From: Caulobacter vibrioides OR37
GTDB taxonomy: Bacteria > Pseudomonadota > Alphaproteobacteria > Caulobacterales > Caulobacteraceae
Assembly: GCF_000372645.1 (NCBI RefSeq)
Contig: NZ_APMP01000001.1
Coordinates: 248,001 to 312,000 of the forward strand
DNA length: 64,000 nucleotides
Reading direction: 5' to 3'
How positions within the stretch are numbered: the stretch's first letter is position 1; every line of letters starts with the position of its first letter. The position numbers were made by a program, and so were the translations under genes. This document shows positions 28,404-36,830 of this stretch, piece after piece. Under the pieces are notes generated by a model. It searched no databases and was not told the origin of the DNA. It saw nothing but the letters and a program-made list of their open reading frames with translations.

Positions 28404-28862
28404 ATGTTGGCGATCCTGGCCTTGGCGGCCGGCCTGACGGCGCCGCCGCAGCCGCGCGTGCTCACGCTTCCCACCGCGATCGAGCTGGCGCGGGCCGCCA
28501 TCGACGCCTGCGTGGCTAAGGGAGAGCATGTCTCCGCCGCCGTGGTCGACGCCCAGGGTGTTCCCCTGGTCGTGCTGCGGGATGACATGAGCCCCAAGCC
28601 CCCGATCGCCGCGCCCCGAAAGGCCAACACCGCTGTGGTCTTCGGTGAGCCCGGCAGCGTCCTCGAACCGCGTCAGAAGACCGATCCCGACTTCGCCGCC
28701 AGACTCGCCGCCGATCCCGAGCGCCTCAATCCGCACGTTGGTTCGTTGCCGTTGCGCGTCGGAACCTTCGTGGTCGGAGGCCTGGCCGTCGCCGACACGA
28801 GCCATGAGACCGCTGATCGGTGCGCGCGCGCCGCCCTGGCCCAGTTCCCGCAATTCCACTGA
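28404..28862 (+). CDS. GlcG/HbpS heme-binding family protein
   Basis: 152 residues. Short hydrophobic N-terminus (probable signal, residues 1-13), then the GlcG/HbpS fold: AIELARAAIDACVAKGEHVS, VVDAQGVPLVVLRDD and the C-terminal VGGLAVADTSHETADRCARA. Relatives bind heme or occur in sugar-acid catabolic operons. GGGAGGAAG is 8 bases before the ATG. Eleven bases separate it from the DUF4861 gene, so they form an operon. Confidence 0.8.
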   Translation: MLAILALAAGLTAPPQPRVLTLPTAIELARAAIDACVAKGEHVSAAVVDAQGVPLVVLRDDMSPKPPIAAPRKANTAVVFGEPGSVLEPRQKTDPDFAARLAADPERLNPHVGSLPLRVGTFVVGGLAVADTSHETADRCARAALAQFPQFH

Positions 28863-28873
28863 GAGCGCGTCCG

Positions 28874-29791
28874 ATGACCAAGACCCTCGTTCTCGCCGCC
28901 GTCCTGTCGCTCGGGGTTTCCGCCGCGATCGCGCAGGAGCACGCCGGAGTGTCCGCGACGCTGGAGAAACCCGACGCCGAGGGACAGAAGCCCCGAGCCA
29001 CGGTCAGCCTGGCGCCGTACCGCTTCAACGACATCCTCTGGGAAAACGACCGCACCGCGCACCGCATCTACGGCAAGGCGCTGGAAGCGAATGAGCCGCC
29101 ATCGAGCTCGGGCATCGACGCCTGGGGCAAGCAGGTGCGCTGGCCGTTCATGGAGCGCCAGCTGAAGACGGGCGATCAGCACCGCTATCACGGCGAGGGC
29201 CTGGACTTCTACGACGTGGGCACGGCGCGCGGCGCCGGCGGCCTGGGGATCTGGTACGACAACAAACTGTGGACCTCGCGCAACTGGACATCCTGGAAGC
29301 TGATCAAGAACGGTCCCGACGTCGCCAAGTTCAGCGTCGACTACGCGCCCTGGCCGGTGGATGTGAACCGCAAGGTCTGGGAGACGCGGACCTTCGCGTT
29401 GCCCCTGGGCACGAACTTCACGCGCATGGTCTCGACCATCCGCTCCGACAAACCCGGGCCGCTAATCGTCGGCATCGGGATCTCCAAGCACAAGCATCCG
29501 GGCGGCCCTGGCGTGTTCCGCAAGGATCTGGCGCCGGGCCGGGTGACCTATTGGGAGGGCGCGGAGCCCGAGAAGGGCTCGATGGGCGTCGCCCTGATGG
29601 TCGATCCCAACTCCGTCGTCGACGTGCGCTCGGACTTCGACAACTACCTGGTCCTTGTCAAGGTCATGCCCGGCCAGCCGTTCGTCTACTATATGGGCGC
29701 GGCTTGGGACAAAGGGCTGGACATCCACAGCCAGGCCGAGTGGGACGCCTATGTCGCGGCGCAGAAGCCGGACTTCGATCCAAAGCACTAA
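28874..29791 (+). CDS. DUF4861 domain secreted protein
   Basis: 305 residues with a signal peptide (KTLVLAAVLSLGVSAAIAQE). The body shows DUF4861 features: RFNDILWENDRTAHRIYGKA, FYDVGTARGAGGLGIWYDNK, and a C-terminal beta-rich domain. DUF4861 proteins are often found in pectin or uronate utilisation clusters; the reaction is unclear to me. Together with the HbpS-like gene and the double operator this looks like a small regulated sugar-acid module. Confidence 0.78.
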   Translation: MTKTLVLAAVLSLGVSAAIAQEHAGVSATLEKPDAEGQKPRATVSLAPYRFNDILWENDRTAHRIYGKALEANEPPSSSGIDAWGKQVRWPFMERQLKTGDQHRYHGEGLDFYDVGTARGAGGLGIWYDNKLWTSRNWTSWKLIKNGPDVAKFSVDYAPWPVDVNRKVWETRTFALPLGTNFTRMVSTIRSDKPGPLIVGIGISKHKHPGGPGVFRKDLAPGRVTYWEGAEPEKGSMGVALMVDPNSVVDVRSDFDNYLVLVKVMPGQPFVYYMGAAWDKGLDIHSQAEWDAYVAAQKPDFDPKH

Positions 29792-29827
29792 ACCCGCGTG
29801 GCTTGGATCTGACCATCCAGACCAGAT

Positions 29828-29864
29828 AAAAACCGCCCCGAAACCATTCGCGGCTTCGGGGCGG
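29828..29864 (-). terminator. Terminator of wrbA (minus strand)
   Basis: Perfect 10-bp stem CCGCCCCGAA (29833-29842)/TTCGGGGCGG (29855-29864). Read on the minus strand it is followed by TTTTTATC, so it ends the wrbA transcript; it may also slow plus-strand transcription from the DUF4861 gene. Confidence 0.78.
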
Positions 29865-29920
29865 CTACTGGCCGTCCGACCTAAGGGGGGAGGGGTGTCG
29901 AACGGCCGCTGGCTAAGGTC

Positions 29921-30520
29921 TTAGCCGTGCAGCTTAAGGGCGGTCTCGGCGATCTTGCGGCCCTGATAGCGGGCGCCGACCAGCTCGTTTTCGCTGGGCT
30001 GACGCGAGCCGTCGCCGCCGGCGATCGTCGTGGCGCCGTAGGGGCTGCCGCCGGTGACTTCGTCCAGGGTCATCTGGCCGGCGTGACCATAGTCCATGCC
30101 CACGATCACCATGCCAAAGTGCAGCAGGTTGGTGATGATCGAGAACAGGGTCGTTTCCTGGCCGCCGTGCTGGGTGGCGGTCGAGGTGAAGGCCCCGCCC
30201 ACCTTGCCGTGCAGAGCGCCACGCGCCCAGAGGCCGCCGGCCTGATCGAAGAAGGCCGCCATTTGCGAGCTCATGCGGCCGAAGCGCGTGCCGGTTCCGA
30301 CGATGACGGCGTCATAGTTGGCTAGATCCTCGACCGTGGCCACGGGAGCGTCCTGGTCGAGCTTGAAGTGGGCCTTTTGAGCGACTTCCAGCGGCGCGGT
30401 TTCGGGAACCCGCTTTATGTCGACCTGAGCGCCGGCTTCGCGAGCGCCCTCGGCGACCGCCTTGGCCATGGTCTCGATGTGACCGTAGGACGAATAGTAG
30501 AGCACCAGAACCTTGGCCAT
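29921..30520 (-). CDS. wrbA: NAD(P)H:quinone oxidoreductase WrbA
   Basis: 199 residues, flavodoxin fold. FMN phosphate loop [12 protein letters not shown], then [20 protein letters not shown] and [15 protein letters not shown], all WrbA signatures. Two-electron reduction of quinones protects against redox cycling. GGAGG lies before the ATG. Downstream of pirin on the same strand, with a hairpin between them. Confidence 0.93.
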   Translation of the reverse strand: MAKVLVLYYSSYGHIETMAKAVAEGAREAGAQVDIKRVPETAPLEVAQKAHFKLDQDAPVATVEDLANYDAVIVGTGTRFGRMSSQMAAFFDQAGGLWARGALHGKVGGAFTSTATQHGGQETTLFSIITNLLHFGMVIVGMDYGHAGQMTLDEVTGGSPYGATTIAGGDGSRQPSENELVGARYQGRKIAETALKLHG

Positions 30521-30558
30521 GAGGGCCTCCTTTTTTGATCTCGTAGACGTGAAGAGGG

Positions 30559-30587
30559 CGGACGCGGGATAGCGGTTCCCGCGTCCG
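30559..30587 (-). terminator. Hairpin between pirin gene and wrbA
   Basis: Perfect 10-bp stem CGGACGCGGG (30559-30568)/CCCGCGTCCG (30578-30587). On the minus strand the tail is CCCTCTTC, weak in T, so it may attenuate rather than end transcription from the pirin gene into wrbA. Confidence 0.5.
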
Positions 30588-30600
30588 GTTTCTTGAAGGG

Positions 30601-31299
30601 TTAGGCGGCGTCGACCAGCACCAGCTCGGCGTCTTCCAGGGCCGTGACGGTGATGGCGTCCTCGTCCTTGATGGCGGCGCCGTCGCGGCTGTTCAGCTTG
30701 ACGCCGTTGACCTCGACCACGCCGACGGCCGGCACCAGATAGCCGCTACGGTCCTTGCCCAGGGCGTAGGTCGCGGACTCGCCGGCCTTCAGCGTCGCGC
30801 CCAGAACCCGCGCGTCGGTGCGGATCGGCAGGGCGTCGTTATCATTCTCGAAGCCCGAGGCCAGGGTCACGAACTTGCCGGAGCGGTCGCCCTTCGGGAA
30901 GGGCTTGGCGCCCCACGACGGCGCGCCGCCGAAGGCCTTGGGCTCGATCCAGATCTGAAAGATCCGGGTGGTTTCCGACTCGAGATTGTATTCCGAGTGG
31001 CGGATGCCCGTGCCCGCGCTCATGACCTGGACGTCGCCGGCCACGGTGCGACCCTTGTTGCCCAGGCTGTCCTGGTGGGTGATGGCGCCGTCGCGAACAT
31101 AGGTGATGATCTCCATGTCGCTGTGCGGATGCGGCGGGAAGCCGGTGTTGGGGGCGATCTCGTCGTCGTTCCAGACCCGCAGCGCGCCCCAGTTCATGTT
31201 GCGGGGATCGTAGTAGCTGGCGAACGAGAAGTGGTGCTTGGCCTTGAGCCAACCGTGGTCGGCGCCGCCAAGCTTGTCGAACGGTCTGCGCTCGATCAT
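30601..31299 (-). CDS. Pirin-family protein (YhaK/YhhW-like)
   Basis: 232 residues, bicupin. Metal-site residues are visible in [23 protein letters not shown] and GIRHSEYN (three His and one Glu). YhhW-type pirins act as quercetinases or redox sensors. Divergent from the LysR gene and upstream of wrbA, suggesting an electrophile or quinone response unit. Confidence 0.9.
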   Translation of the reverse strand: MIERRPFDKLGGADHGWLKAKHHFSFASYYDPRNMNWGALRVWNDDEIAPNTGFPPHPHSDMEIITYVRDGAITHQDSLGNKGRTVAGDVQVMSAGTGIRHSEYNLESETTRIFQIWIEPKAFGGAPSWGAKPFPKGDRSGKFVTLASGFENDNDALPIRTDARVLGATLKAGESATYALGKDRSGYLVPAVGVVEVNGVKLNSRDGAAIKDEDAITVTALEDAELVLVDAA

Positions 31300-31409
31300 G
31301 GCTCTAACCCTTCCTTACCTCTGGGCCTTGGGCCCGGCGAAGCGCCGCGTCGGCGCGTCCTGTTGAGGAGAAGATAGGCCGCTCACCCGCATCATAAATA
31401 GAAACTGTT

Positions 31410-31424
31410 GAAACTCATTGTTTC
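31410..31424. promoter_or_regulatory. LysR-type operator in the pirin/lysR divergent region
   Basis: GAAACTCATTGTTTC, a dyad with 5-bp arms and 5-base spacer, within an AT-rich stretch. A further GAAACT half-site lies 9 bases upstream at 31401. It sits 18 bases before the LysR ATG, a usual place for autoregulation. Binding is inferred. Confidence 0.5.
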
Positions 31425-31442
31425 CAAATATAGCTATACCCC

Positions 31443-32342
31443 ATGTCCAAACTCCCCGACCTCGAAGGCCTTGCCGTATTCGCCAAGGTGGTGGAGCTGC
31501 GCTCGTTCGCGGCCGCCGCGGACGAACTGTCGATGTCCAAGGCCACGGTTTCCAAGGCCGTCACCCGCCTGGAAGAGCGGCTTGGCGCGCGGCTCTTCAA
31601 CCGCACCTCGCGACGTCTGGCTCTGACCGACGCCGGCCAGTCTCTGGTCGAGCGGGCCACCCGGGTGCTGGCCGAGGCCCAGGCCGCGGAGGAAGAGGCG
31701 TCCAGCCAGTCCTCGGCCCCGCGCGGCGTTGTGCGCCTGGCCGCGCCGATGTCGCTGGGTATCACGACCCTGGGCCCGGTTTTGCCTGGGTTCCTGGCGG
31801 CCTATCCCGAGGTCTCGATCGACCTGCATCTTTCGGACGCCACCGTTGATCTGGTCGGCGCGGGCTTCGACATGGCCCTGCGCGTGGCGTCCTTGCCCGA
31901 CAGTTCGCTCGTGGCGCGCCGGCTGCGGAGCGTGACCCGATACGTCGTCGCCTCGCCGGGCTATTGGGAGCTTCACGGCCGTCCGCGCCATCCGGCGCAC
32001 CTGGCCGAGCATCGCGGCGTGACCTACGGCCATCAAAGCGCGCCAGAGACCTGGCGCTTCACCCAAGCGGGCGAGGAGGTCTCGATCCGGCCTCGGGCGG
32101 CCATCCGCGCGAACAACGGCGACGTTCTGGTTCCGTCGCTGGTCGCCGGGATCGGGGTGGCGGTGTTGCCGGACTTTATCGTCGGTCCCGCGATCGCCGA
32201 GGGCAAGTTGGAGGCGGTGCTGGCCGACTGGACCGCCGCGCCGATCGCTCTGCATCTCGTCATGCCGCCCGGCGGGCCTCGACCGGCCCGAGTCGAGGCG
32301 CTGGCGGCCTATCTGGCCAAGGCCCTATCCGGCAAGAGTTAG
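31443..32342 (+). CDS. LysR-family transcriptional regulator
   Basis: 299 residues. N-terminal wHTH (AVFAKVVELRSFAAAADELS, then SKATVSKAVTRLEERLGARL) and a periplasmic-binding-protein-like effector domain from ~90. It probably controls the divergent pirin-wrbA genes, as quinone-responsive LysR proteins do elsewhere. ATG 31443; no clear Shine-Dalgarno (CTATACCCC), possibly weakly translated. Confidence 0.9.
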   Translation: MSKLPDLEGLAVFAKVVELRSFAAAADELSMSKATVSKAVTRLEERLGARLFNRTSRRLALTDAGQSLVERATRVLAEAQAAEEEASSQSSAPRGVVRLAAPMSLGITTLGPVLPGFLAAYPEVSIDLHLSDATVDLVGAGFDMALRVASLPDSSLVARRLRSVTRYVVASPGYWELHGRPRHPAHLAEHRGVTYGHQSAPETWRFTQAGEEVSIRPRAAIRANNGDVLVPSLVAGIGVAVLPDFIVGPAIAEGKLEAVLADWTAAPIALHLVMPPGGPRPARVEALAAYLAKALSGKS

Positions 32343-32348
32343 GCCCTT

Positions 32349-33947
32349 TTAGCCGAGGGCCTGGACCTGCGTCGGCGTCAGCGCGGCCACCTGCAGCGGA
32401 GTCATGGCGTTCAGATTGGTCTTGGACAAGGCGCCGAGCTGGCTGATGGTCAGGCCCGGGATCTGGGCCGGCAGCAGATAGCCGATCTGGGTGGTGCTGA
32501 GGCCGGCGATCACCGTCGTCGACACCGAACCGAGCTGCGTGCCGCTCAGCGCCTGGACCTGCGTTCCGCTAAGCTGACCAAAGGCGGTCGAGGACAGGCT
32601 CCGCACCTGGTAAGCCGACAGTCCCTTCAGGGCGTAGGTCGAGAGCGACGCCATTTGCGTCGACGACAACGCCGCCAGGTCGGTCACGGAGATCGCGCTC
32701 AGTTGGTTGGCGGAGAGGGCGGCGACTTGCGTCGTGGCGATCTCGCCGATGTCGGTGGTCGTGAGCGCGCCCAACTGGGTCGCGGTCAGCCCAGAGATTT
32801 GGGTCGAGCTCAGGCTCTGGAAGGTCGTGGTGTCCAAGCCGGAGATGTTGGTGGTCGACAGGCCGCCGATCTGGCTGGCGCTCAGACTTTGGACCTGCGT
32901 ACTCGTGAACTCGCCGAAGTCGGTTGTGGTCAGGCCGCCCATCTGGGTCGTCGTCAGTCCGGCCAGCTGGGTCGCGCTCAAGGCTTGGATCTGGGTCGCG
33001 CCGAGGCTGCTGATATTGCTGGCCGACAACGCGCCAAGCTGCGACGCCGAGAAGCTCGCCACCTGGGTCGCGGTCAGTTCGGCGAAGTCGGTCGTGCTGA
33101 GCGAGCGCAGCACGGTGGTCGAAAGGCCCGAGACCTGGGTCAGGGAGAGGTTCCCGACCTGGGTCGAGTTTAGTCCCGAGAAGCCGGTGGCGCTAAGACC
33201 GGCCACCTGGGTCGCGGTCAGCAGTCCGACCTGGGTGCTCGACAGCTGAGCGGTCTGGGTGTCGACGAGCCCCCCCAACTGTTGAGGCGATAGCAGCCCG
33301 ATCGCCGTGCTCAGCGACGACAGCTGCGTGGTGTTGAGCGCGCCGATCTGGCTGGCGGTCATCCCTTGATACTGGGTGGTGGTCAGGGCCGCGGACTGCG
33401 TCGCGCTCATCTGCGGGATCAGCGCGGCGGGGATCGCCGCGACCTGAGCGGCGGACAAAGCGGCTACCTGGCTGTCGCTGAGTTCGCCGAGATCGGTGGT
33501 GGTGAGCGCGCTCAACTGCGTCGCCGTCAGGCTTCGCACATGGGTGGCGTCCAGCGTGCCGACCTGCGTGGCGTTCAACGCGGTGAAATGCGTGGCGTCC
33601 AGCGCGCCAACCTGCGTGGCGCTGAGCGCGCTCATCCGCGACGTGTCCAGCTGGGCCAGCTGGGTCGAGGTCATGGCGTTCAACTGGGCCCCGCTGAAGG
33701 CCGAAAGCTGACCGGCGTCAAAGATCAGATTCTGGGCGAAAGCCGGGATCTGCGTGGCGGTCAAACCCTTGACCTGCGTCGAGGACAGGGCGCTGAGCTG
33801 ACTGGCCGACAGCGCGGCGACCGCGGTGTTGGAGAGGGCGCCGACCTGCGTGCTGGCCAGCCCCTCAAGCTTGGTCGTCGAGAGACTCTGGATCGTGCTC
33901 GCCGACAGGGCCGAGATCTGGGCGGCGGAGAGGTACGAGATCGGCAC
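32349..33947 (-). CDS. Octapeptide-repeat protein (65 tandem 8-residue repeats)
   Basis: 532 residues. After five residues (MPISY) the whole chain is tandem octapeptides of consensus L-[ST]-x-[ST]-Q-[VIL]-x-[AG], 65 in number, with only one 14-residue insertion (repeat 9) and one 7-residue unit (repeat 26). No signal peptide, membrane helix, cysteine or cap domain is visible. Leu at position 1 and V/I/L at 6 would give a regular hydrophobic core, as in a solenoid. GTG start preceded by GTGAGG. The stop is 6 bases from the convergent LysR stop. A perfect CtrA-type box lies upstream. Function unknown; structural or surface role is a guess. Confidence 0.8.
   Translation of the reverse strand: MPISYLSAAQISALSASTIQSLSTTKLEGLASTQVGALSNTAVAALSASQLSALSSTQVKGLTATQIPAFAQNLIFDAGQLSAFSGAQLNAMTSTQLAQLDTSRMSALSATQVGALDATHFTALNATQVGTLDATHVRSLTATQLSALTTTDLGELSDSQVAALSAAQVAAIPAALIPQMSATQSAALTTTQYQGMTASQIGALNTTQLSSLSTAIGLLSPQQLGGLVDTQTAQLSSTQVGLLTATQVAGLSATGFSGLNSTQVGNLSLTQVSGLSTTVLRSLSTTDFAELTATQVASFSASQLGALSASNISSLGATQIQALSATQLAGLTTTQMGGLTTTDFGEFTSTQVQSLSASQIGGLSTTNISGLDTTTFQSLSSTQISGLTATQLGALTTTDIGEIATTQVAALSANQLSAISVTDLAALSSTQMASLSTYALKGLSAYQVRSLSSTAFGQLSGTQVQALSGTQLGSVSTTVIAGLSTTQIGYLLPAQIPGLTISQLGALSKTNLNAMTPLQVAALTPTQVQALG
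32598..33101 (-). repeat. Three 56-residue (168-bp) super-repeats within the octapeptide gene
   Basis: Repeats 35-41, 42-48 and 49-55 each start with an acidic variant of the unit (LSTTDFAE, LTTTDFGE, LTTTDIGE), and the first two carry an SxNIS unit three repeats later. This implies duplication in blocks of seven octapeptides. An isolated LTTTDLGE also occurs at repeat 18. Confidence 0.65.
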
Positions 33948-34066
33948 TTGGGCCTCACGGAGCGACGACGCGAATCGATCGTTTGAATGTTAAGCGAAGC
34001 TCCAGAGCGGAGCCATGCGTCACATGGATTACGATCGCCAAGTATAGATCGCGTTATGCGAACCGG

Positions 34067-34081
34067 TTAAAGAGGCTTTAA
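34067..34081 (-). promoter_or_regulatory. Perfect CtrA-type box upstream of the octapeptide-repeat gene
   Basis: TTAAAGAGGCTTTAA is TTAA-N7-TTAA with exact spacing, 120 bases before the GTG start of the repeat gene. The only other gene facing it, the HSP70-like one, ends at 34142. The box therefore most likely serves the repeat gene. Confidence 0.6.
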
Positions 34082-34141
34082 ATCAGGAGCTTAAGGCGCG
34101 ATCACGCGGACTTGCTCCCGTTGGCGAGACCCCGATTACAC

Positions 34142-35467
34142 TCACCTCGGCGCGCGCATCGTCCACAGATCCAGGTCCTTCTCGCGGCCGATCAGGGCCA
34201 GGCCCGAGGCGATGGACTCGAATTCGCCGCCGCTTTCGATCTTCTCGGCTCCAAAGCGACGCAGGAAGATCTCGCGCACGGCCGGAACGAACGAACTGCC
34301 GCCGGTCAGGAAGACGCGATCGACGCCCGTTTCCGTAAGTCCCGCCTGGACCAGCGCTTCGCCGACGGCGTTCTCGATCGCGGAGAGCTCCGGAGCGATC
34401 CAGCTTTCGAACTCGGTCCGGGCCACGGTCTTTTCGATATGGACCGAGCCGGCTTCGAAGTGGAACCTCGCCTCGGCCTGGCTGGACAGCGCTTCCTTCA
34501 GAGACGACACCGAGCGGTAGAGGGCGTAGCCGTGATTGCCGTCCAGCACCTCGATCAGGGCGGCGATCTTGTCGGGCTCCAGGGCGGTGCGCTCCAGGGC
34601 GCGAATATCGCGCATATCCTTGGATGCGCGCAGCAGAGCCAGCTGGTCCCAGCGGGCGAAGGCGGCGTAGTAGCGCTGTGGGATCGGCAGGTTGTTGGAG
34701 AACGACCGATAGTCGGAGCCCTTGCCGAGCTCAGGCGAAACCAGCTGATCGATGATCCGATAGTCGAAGGCGTCGCCGGCCAGGCCCACGCCCGAGCGCG
34801 ACAGCGGCGTCGAGCGCAGGGTCCCGTCGGTGTCGCGCTCGAACCGCACCAGCGAGAAGTCCGACGTGCCGCCGCCGAAATCGGCGACCAGCACCGTGGC
34901 GTCGCGCTTGAGCTGCCGGGCGAAGAAGAAGGCGGCCCCGACGGGCTCGTAGGCGTAGCGGATGTCGGAAAAGCCCAGCCGCCGGAAGGCCTCCTCGTAG
35001 CGGGTCAGGGCCAGGGCTTCGTTCGGCGCGCCGCCGGCGAAGGTGACGGGACGGCCGACGATGACGCGCGGCGGCAGGTCGTCCAGCTGACCGGCGGCGT
35101 GGTCCTTCAGGCGCAGCAGGAACGCGGCCAGCAGGTCCTCGAACTGATAGCGCTTGTTGAGGATGCGCGTCTCTGTGAAGGCCTGCGAGGCGGCGAAGGT
35201 CTTGAACGACTGGATGAACCGCGTCTCCAGCGGATCCTCCAGATAGGCCTCGATCGCCCAGGGGCCGGCCTCGATGACCCGTTCGTCCGGCGCGCCGCCC
35301 TGGCCTTGAAGGCTATGGAAGCTGAGCGCCGAGCGGAACGCGAAGAGCTCGCGATGGTCCAGCGTGAAGCGCACCAGCCGCGCCCTGTCATCGCCGTGCG
35401 TCAGCGAAATGACGGTGTTGGTGGTGCCAAAGTCGACGCCGATGGTCGGCGCGGGAGCGGCCGTCAT
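34142..35467 (-). CDS. HSP70-family protein, YegD-like
   Basis: 441 residues from ATG at 35467. ATPase domain motifs: phosphate 1 GVDFGTTNTVISL, phosphate 2 LVADFGGGTSDFSLV, adenosine motif VFLTGGSSFVPAVREIF. There is no substrate-binding domain, matching E. coli YegD (about 450 residues). Client and role unknown. Divergent from the BaiN-like flavoprotein gene. Confidence 0.87.
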   Translation of the reverse strand: MTAAPAPTIGVDFGTTNTVISLTHGDDRARLVRFTLDHRELFAFRSALSFHSLQGQGGAPDERVIEAGPWAIEAYLEDPLETRFIQSFKTFAASQAFTETRILNKRYQFEDLLAAFLLRLKDHAAGQLDDLPPRVIVGRPVTFAGGAPNEALALTRYEEAFRRLGFSDIRYAYEPVGAAFFFARQLKRDATVLVADFGGGTSDFSLVRFERDTDGTLRSTPLSRSGVGLAGDAFDYRIIDQLVSPELGKGSDYRSFSNNLPIPQRYYAAFARWDQLALLRASKDMRDIRALERTALEPDKIAALIEVLDGNHGYALYRSVSSLKEALSSQAEARFHFEAGSVHIEKTVARTEFESWIAPELSAIENAVGEALVQAGLTETGVDRVFLTGGSSFVPAVREIFLRRFGAEKIESGGEFESIASGLALIGREKDLDLWTMRAPR

Positions 35468-35609
35468 GGAAGGCTCGATCGGTTGGGAAGAGGAGGGCGT
35501 GCGTCGTAGCGACTTCACCAGGAAGGTCAAGCGCAAGGCGAGGCCGGCCGGCGATTGACTTCGAAGGCCGGCTCCGGTCGAAGAAGCGGGAGCTGATGAT
35601 GGGAAGACC

Positions 35610-36791
35610 TTGGAACATCACGACGTCCTGGTGATCGGCGCGGGCGCGGCCGGCATGATGTGCGCGATCGAGGCCGGCAAGCGCGGGCGCTCGGTGCTGG
35701 TCGTCGACCACGCCAAGGCGCCAGGCGAGAAGATCCGCATCAGCGGCGGCGGTCGGTGCAATTTCACCAATCTCGGCGCGACGCACCTGAACTTCCTGTC
35801 GGCCAATCCGAAGTTCTGCGTCTCGGCTCTGCGGCGCTATCGGCCGCGCGACTTCATCGCCCTCGTGGAGCGCCACGGTGTGGCCTATCACGAAAAGACC
35901 CTGGGCCAGCTCTTCTGCGACGGTTCGGCCCGACAGATCGTCGACCTGCTGCTGGCGGAGATGAGGGCCGCTGGCGTCCAGCTCCGCCTGGAGACCCGCG
36001 TCGAGGGCGTGACCAAGACCGAGGGCGGCTTCGAAGTCGCGCTGTCGTCCGGAAAGGTCGCCTGCGCTTCGCTAGTCGTGGCCAGCGGCGGCAAATCGAT
36101 TCCGAAGATGGGCGCGACGGGCCTAGGCTACGACATCGCCCGGCAGTTTGGCCTCGGCGTCGTGGACACTCGTCCCGCGCTCGTGCCCCTGACCTTCGAG
36201 CCCGCCACGCTGGCGCGGTTGTCGCCGTTGTCGGGAATCGGGCTGGACGCCGTGGTTTCGCACGGCAAGACCAAGTTCCGCGAAGGCATGTTGTTCACCC
36301 ATCGCGGGCTGTCCGGCCCCTCGATCCTGCAGATTTCGTCCTACTGGCGCGAGGGCGACGAGATCCGGGTCGACATGGCGCCGGGCGTCGACGCGCTGGC
36401 GGCGCTGAAGGCGGCCCGGACGGCGACCCCGCGCCAGGCGGTGGCGACGGTGCTGTCGACCCTGCTACCCCGCCGCGTGGCGCAGCTGATCGCCGACGAG
36501 GACGCCCCAGACAAGGGCAATATCGCCGACTGTTCGGATAAGGTGCTCGGCAGGCTGGCCGGCGCGGTGAATGCCTGGACGGTCAAGCCGGCGGGCTCTG
36601 AAGGCTATCGCACGGCCGAGGTGACGCTGGGCGGCGTCGATACCGACGCTTTGGACTCCCGCACCCTGGAGGCCAAGGCCGTTGCGGGGCTCTATTTCAT
36701 CGGCGAGGTGGTCGACGTCACCGGCTGGCTGGGCGGCTATAACTTTCAGTGGGCCTGGGCCTCGGGCTGGTCGGCGGGGCAGAGCGTGTAA
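35610..36791 (+). CDS. BaiN/HI0933-family flavoprotein
   Basis: 393 residues from a TTG start preceded by GGGAAG. FAD-binding DVLVIGAGAAGMMCAIEAGK, then GEKIRISGGGRCNFTN (family hallmark), and C-terminal GLYFIGEVVDVTGWLGGYNFQWAWASG. NAD(P)/FAD-dependent oxidoreductase; the physiological substrate of most members is unknown. Confidence 0.9.
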   Translation: MEHHDVLVIGAGAAGMMCAIEAGKRGRSVLVVDHAKAPGEKIRISGGGRCNFTNLGATHLNFLSANPKFCVSALRRYRPRDFIALVERHGVAYHEKTLGQLFCDGSARQIVDLLLAEMRAAGVQLRLETRVEGVTKTEGGFEVALSSGKVACASLVVASGGKSIPKMGATGLGYDIARQFGLGVVDTRPALVPLTFEPATLARLSPLSGIGLDAVVSHGKTKFREGMLFTHRGLSGPSILQISSYWREGDEIRVDMAPGVDALAALKAARTATPRQAVATVLSTLLPRRVAQLIADEDAPDKGNIADCSDKVLGRLAGAVNAWTVKPAGSEGYRTAEVTLGGVDTDALDSRTLEAKAVAGLYFIGEVVDVTGWLGGYNFQWAWASGWSAGQSV

Positions 36792-36821
36792 GAAAAAAGC
36801 CCCTCCGGCGAAGGAGGGGCT
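36791..36821 (-). terminator. Terminator of the DEAD-box helicase gene
   Basis: Perfect 9-bp stem AGCCCCTCC (36798-36806)/GGAGGGGCT (36813-36821), followed on the minus strand by TTTTTTCTTAC. It overlaps the stop of the flavoprotein gene on the other strand. Confidence 0.8.
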
Positions 36822-36830
36822 CGTTGTCAT

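Noticed and set aside
32349..33947. Ice-nucleation protein
   Set aside because: Ice-nucleation proteins also have octapeptide periodicity and STQ strings, but this repeat lacks the AGYGS core and has Leu at position 1, so the likeness is superficial.
32349..33947. CRISPR or satellite DNA
   Set aside because: The 24-bp periodicity is degenerate at DNA level and keeps one open frame for 532 codons, so the repeat is of protein, not of spacer-repeat type.
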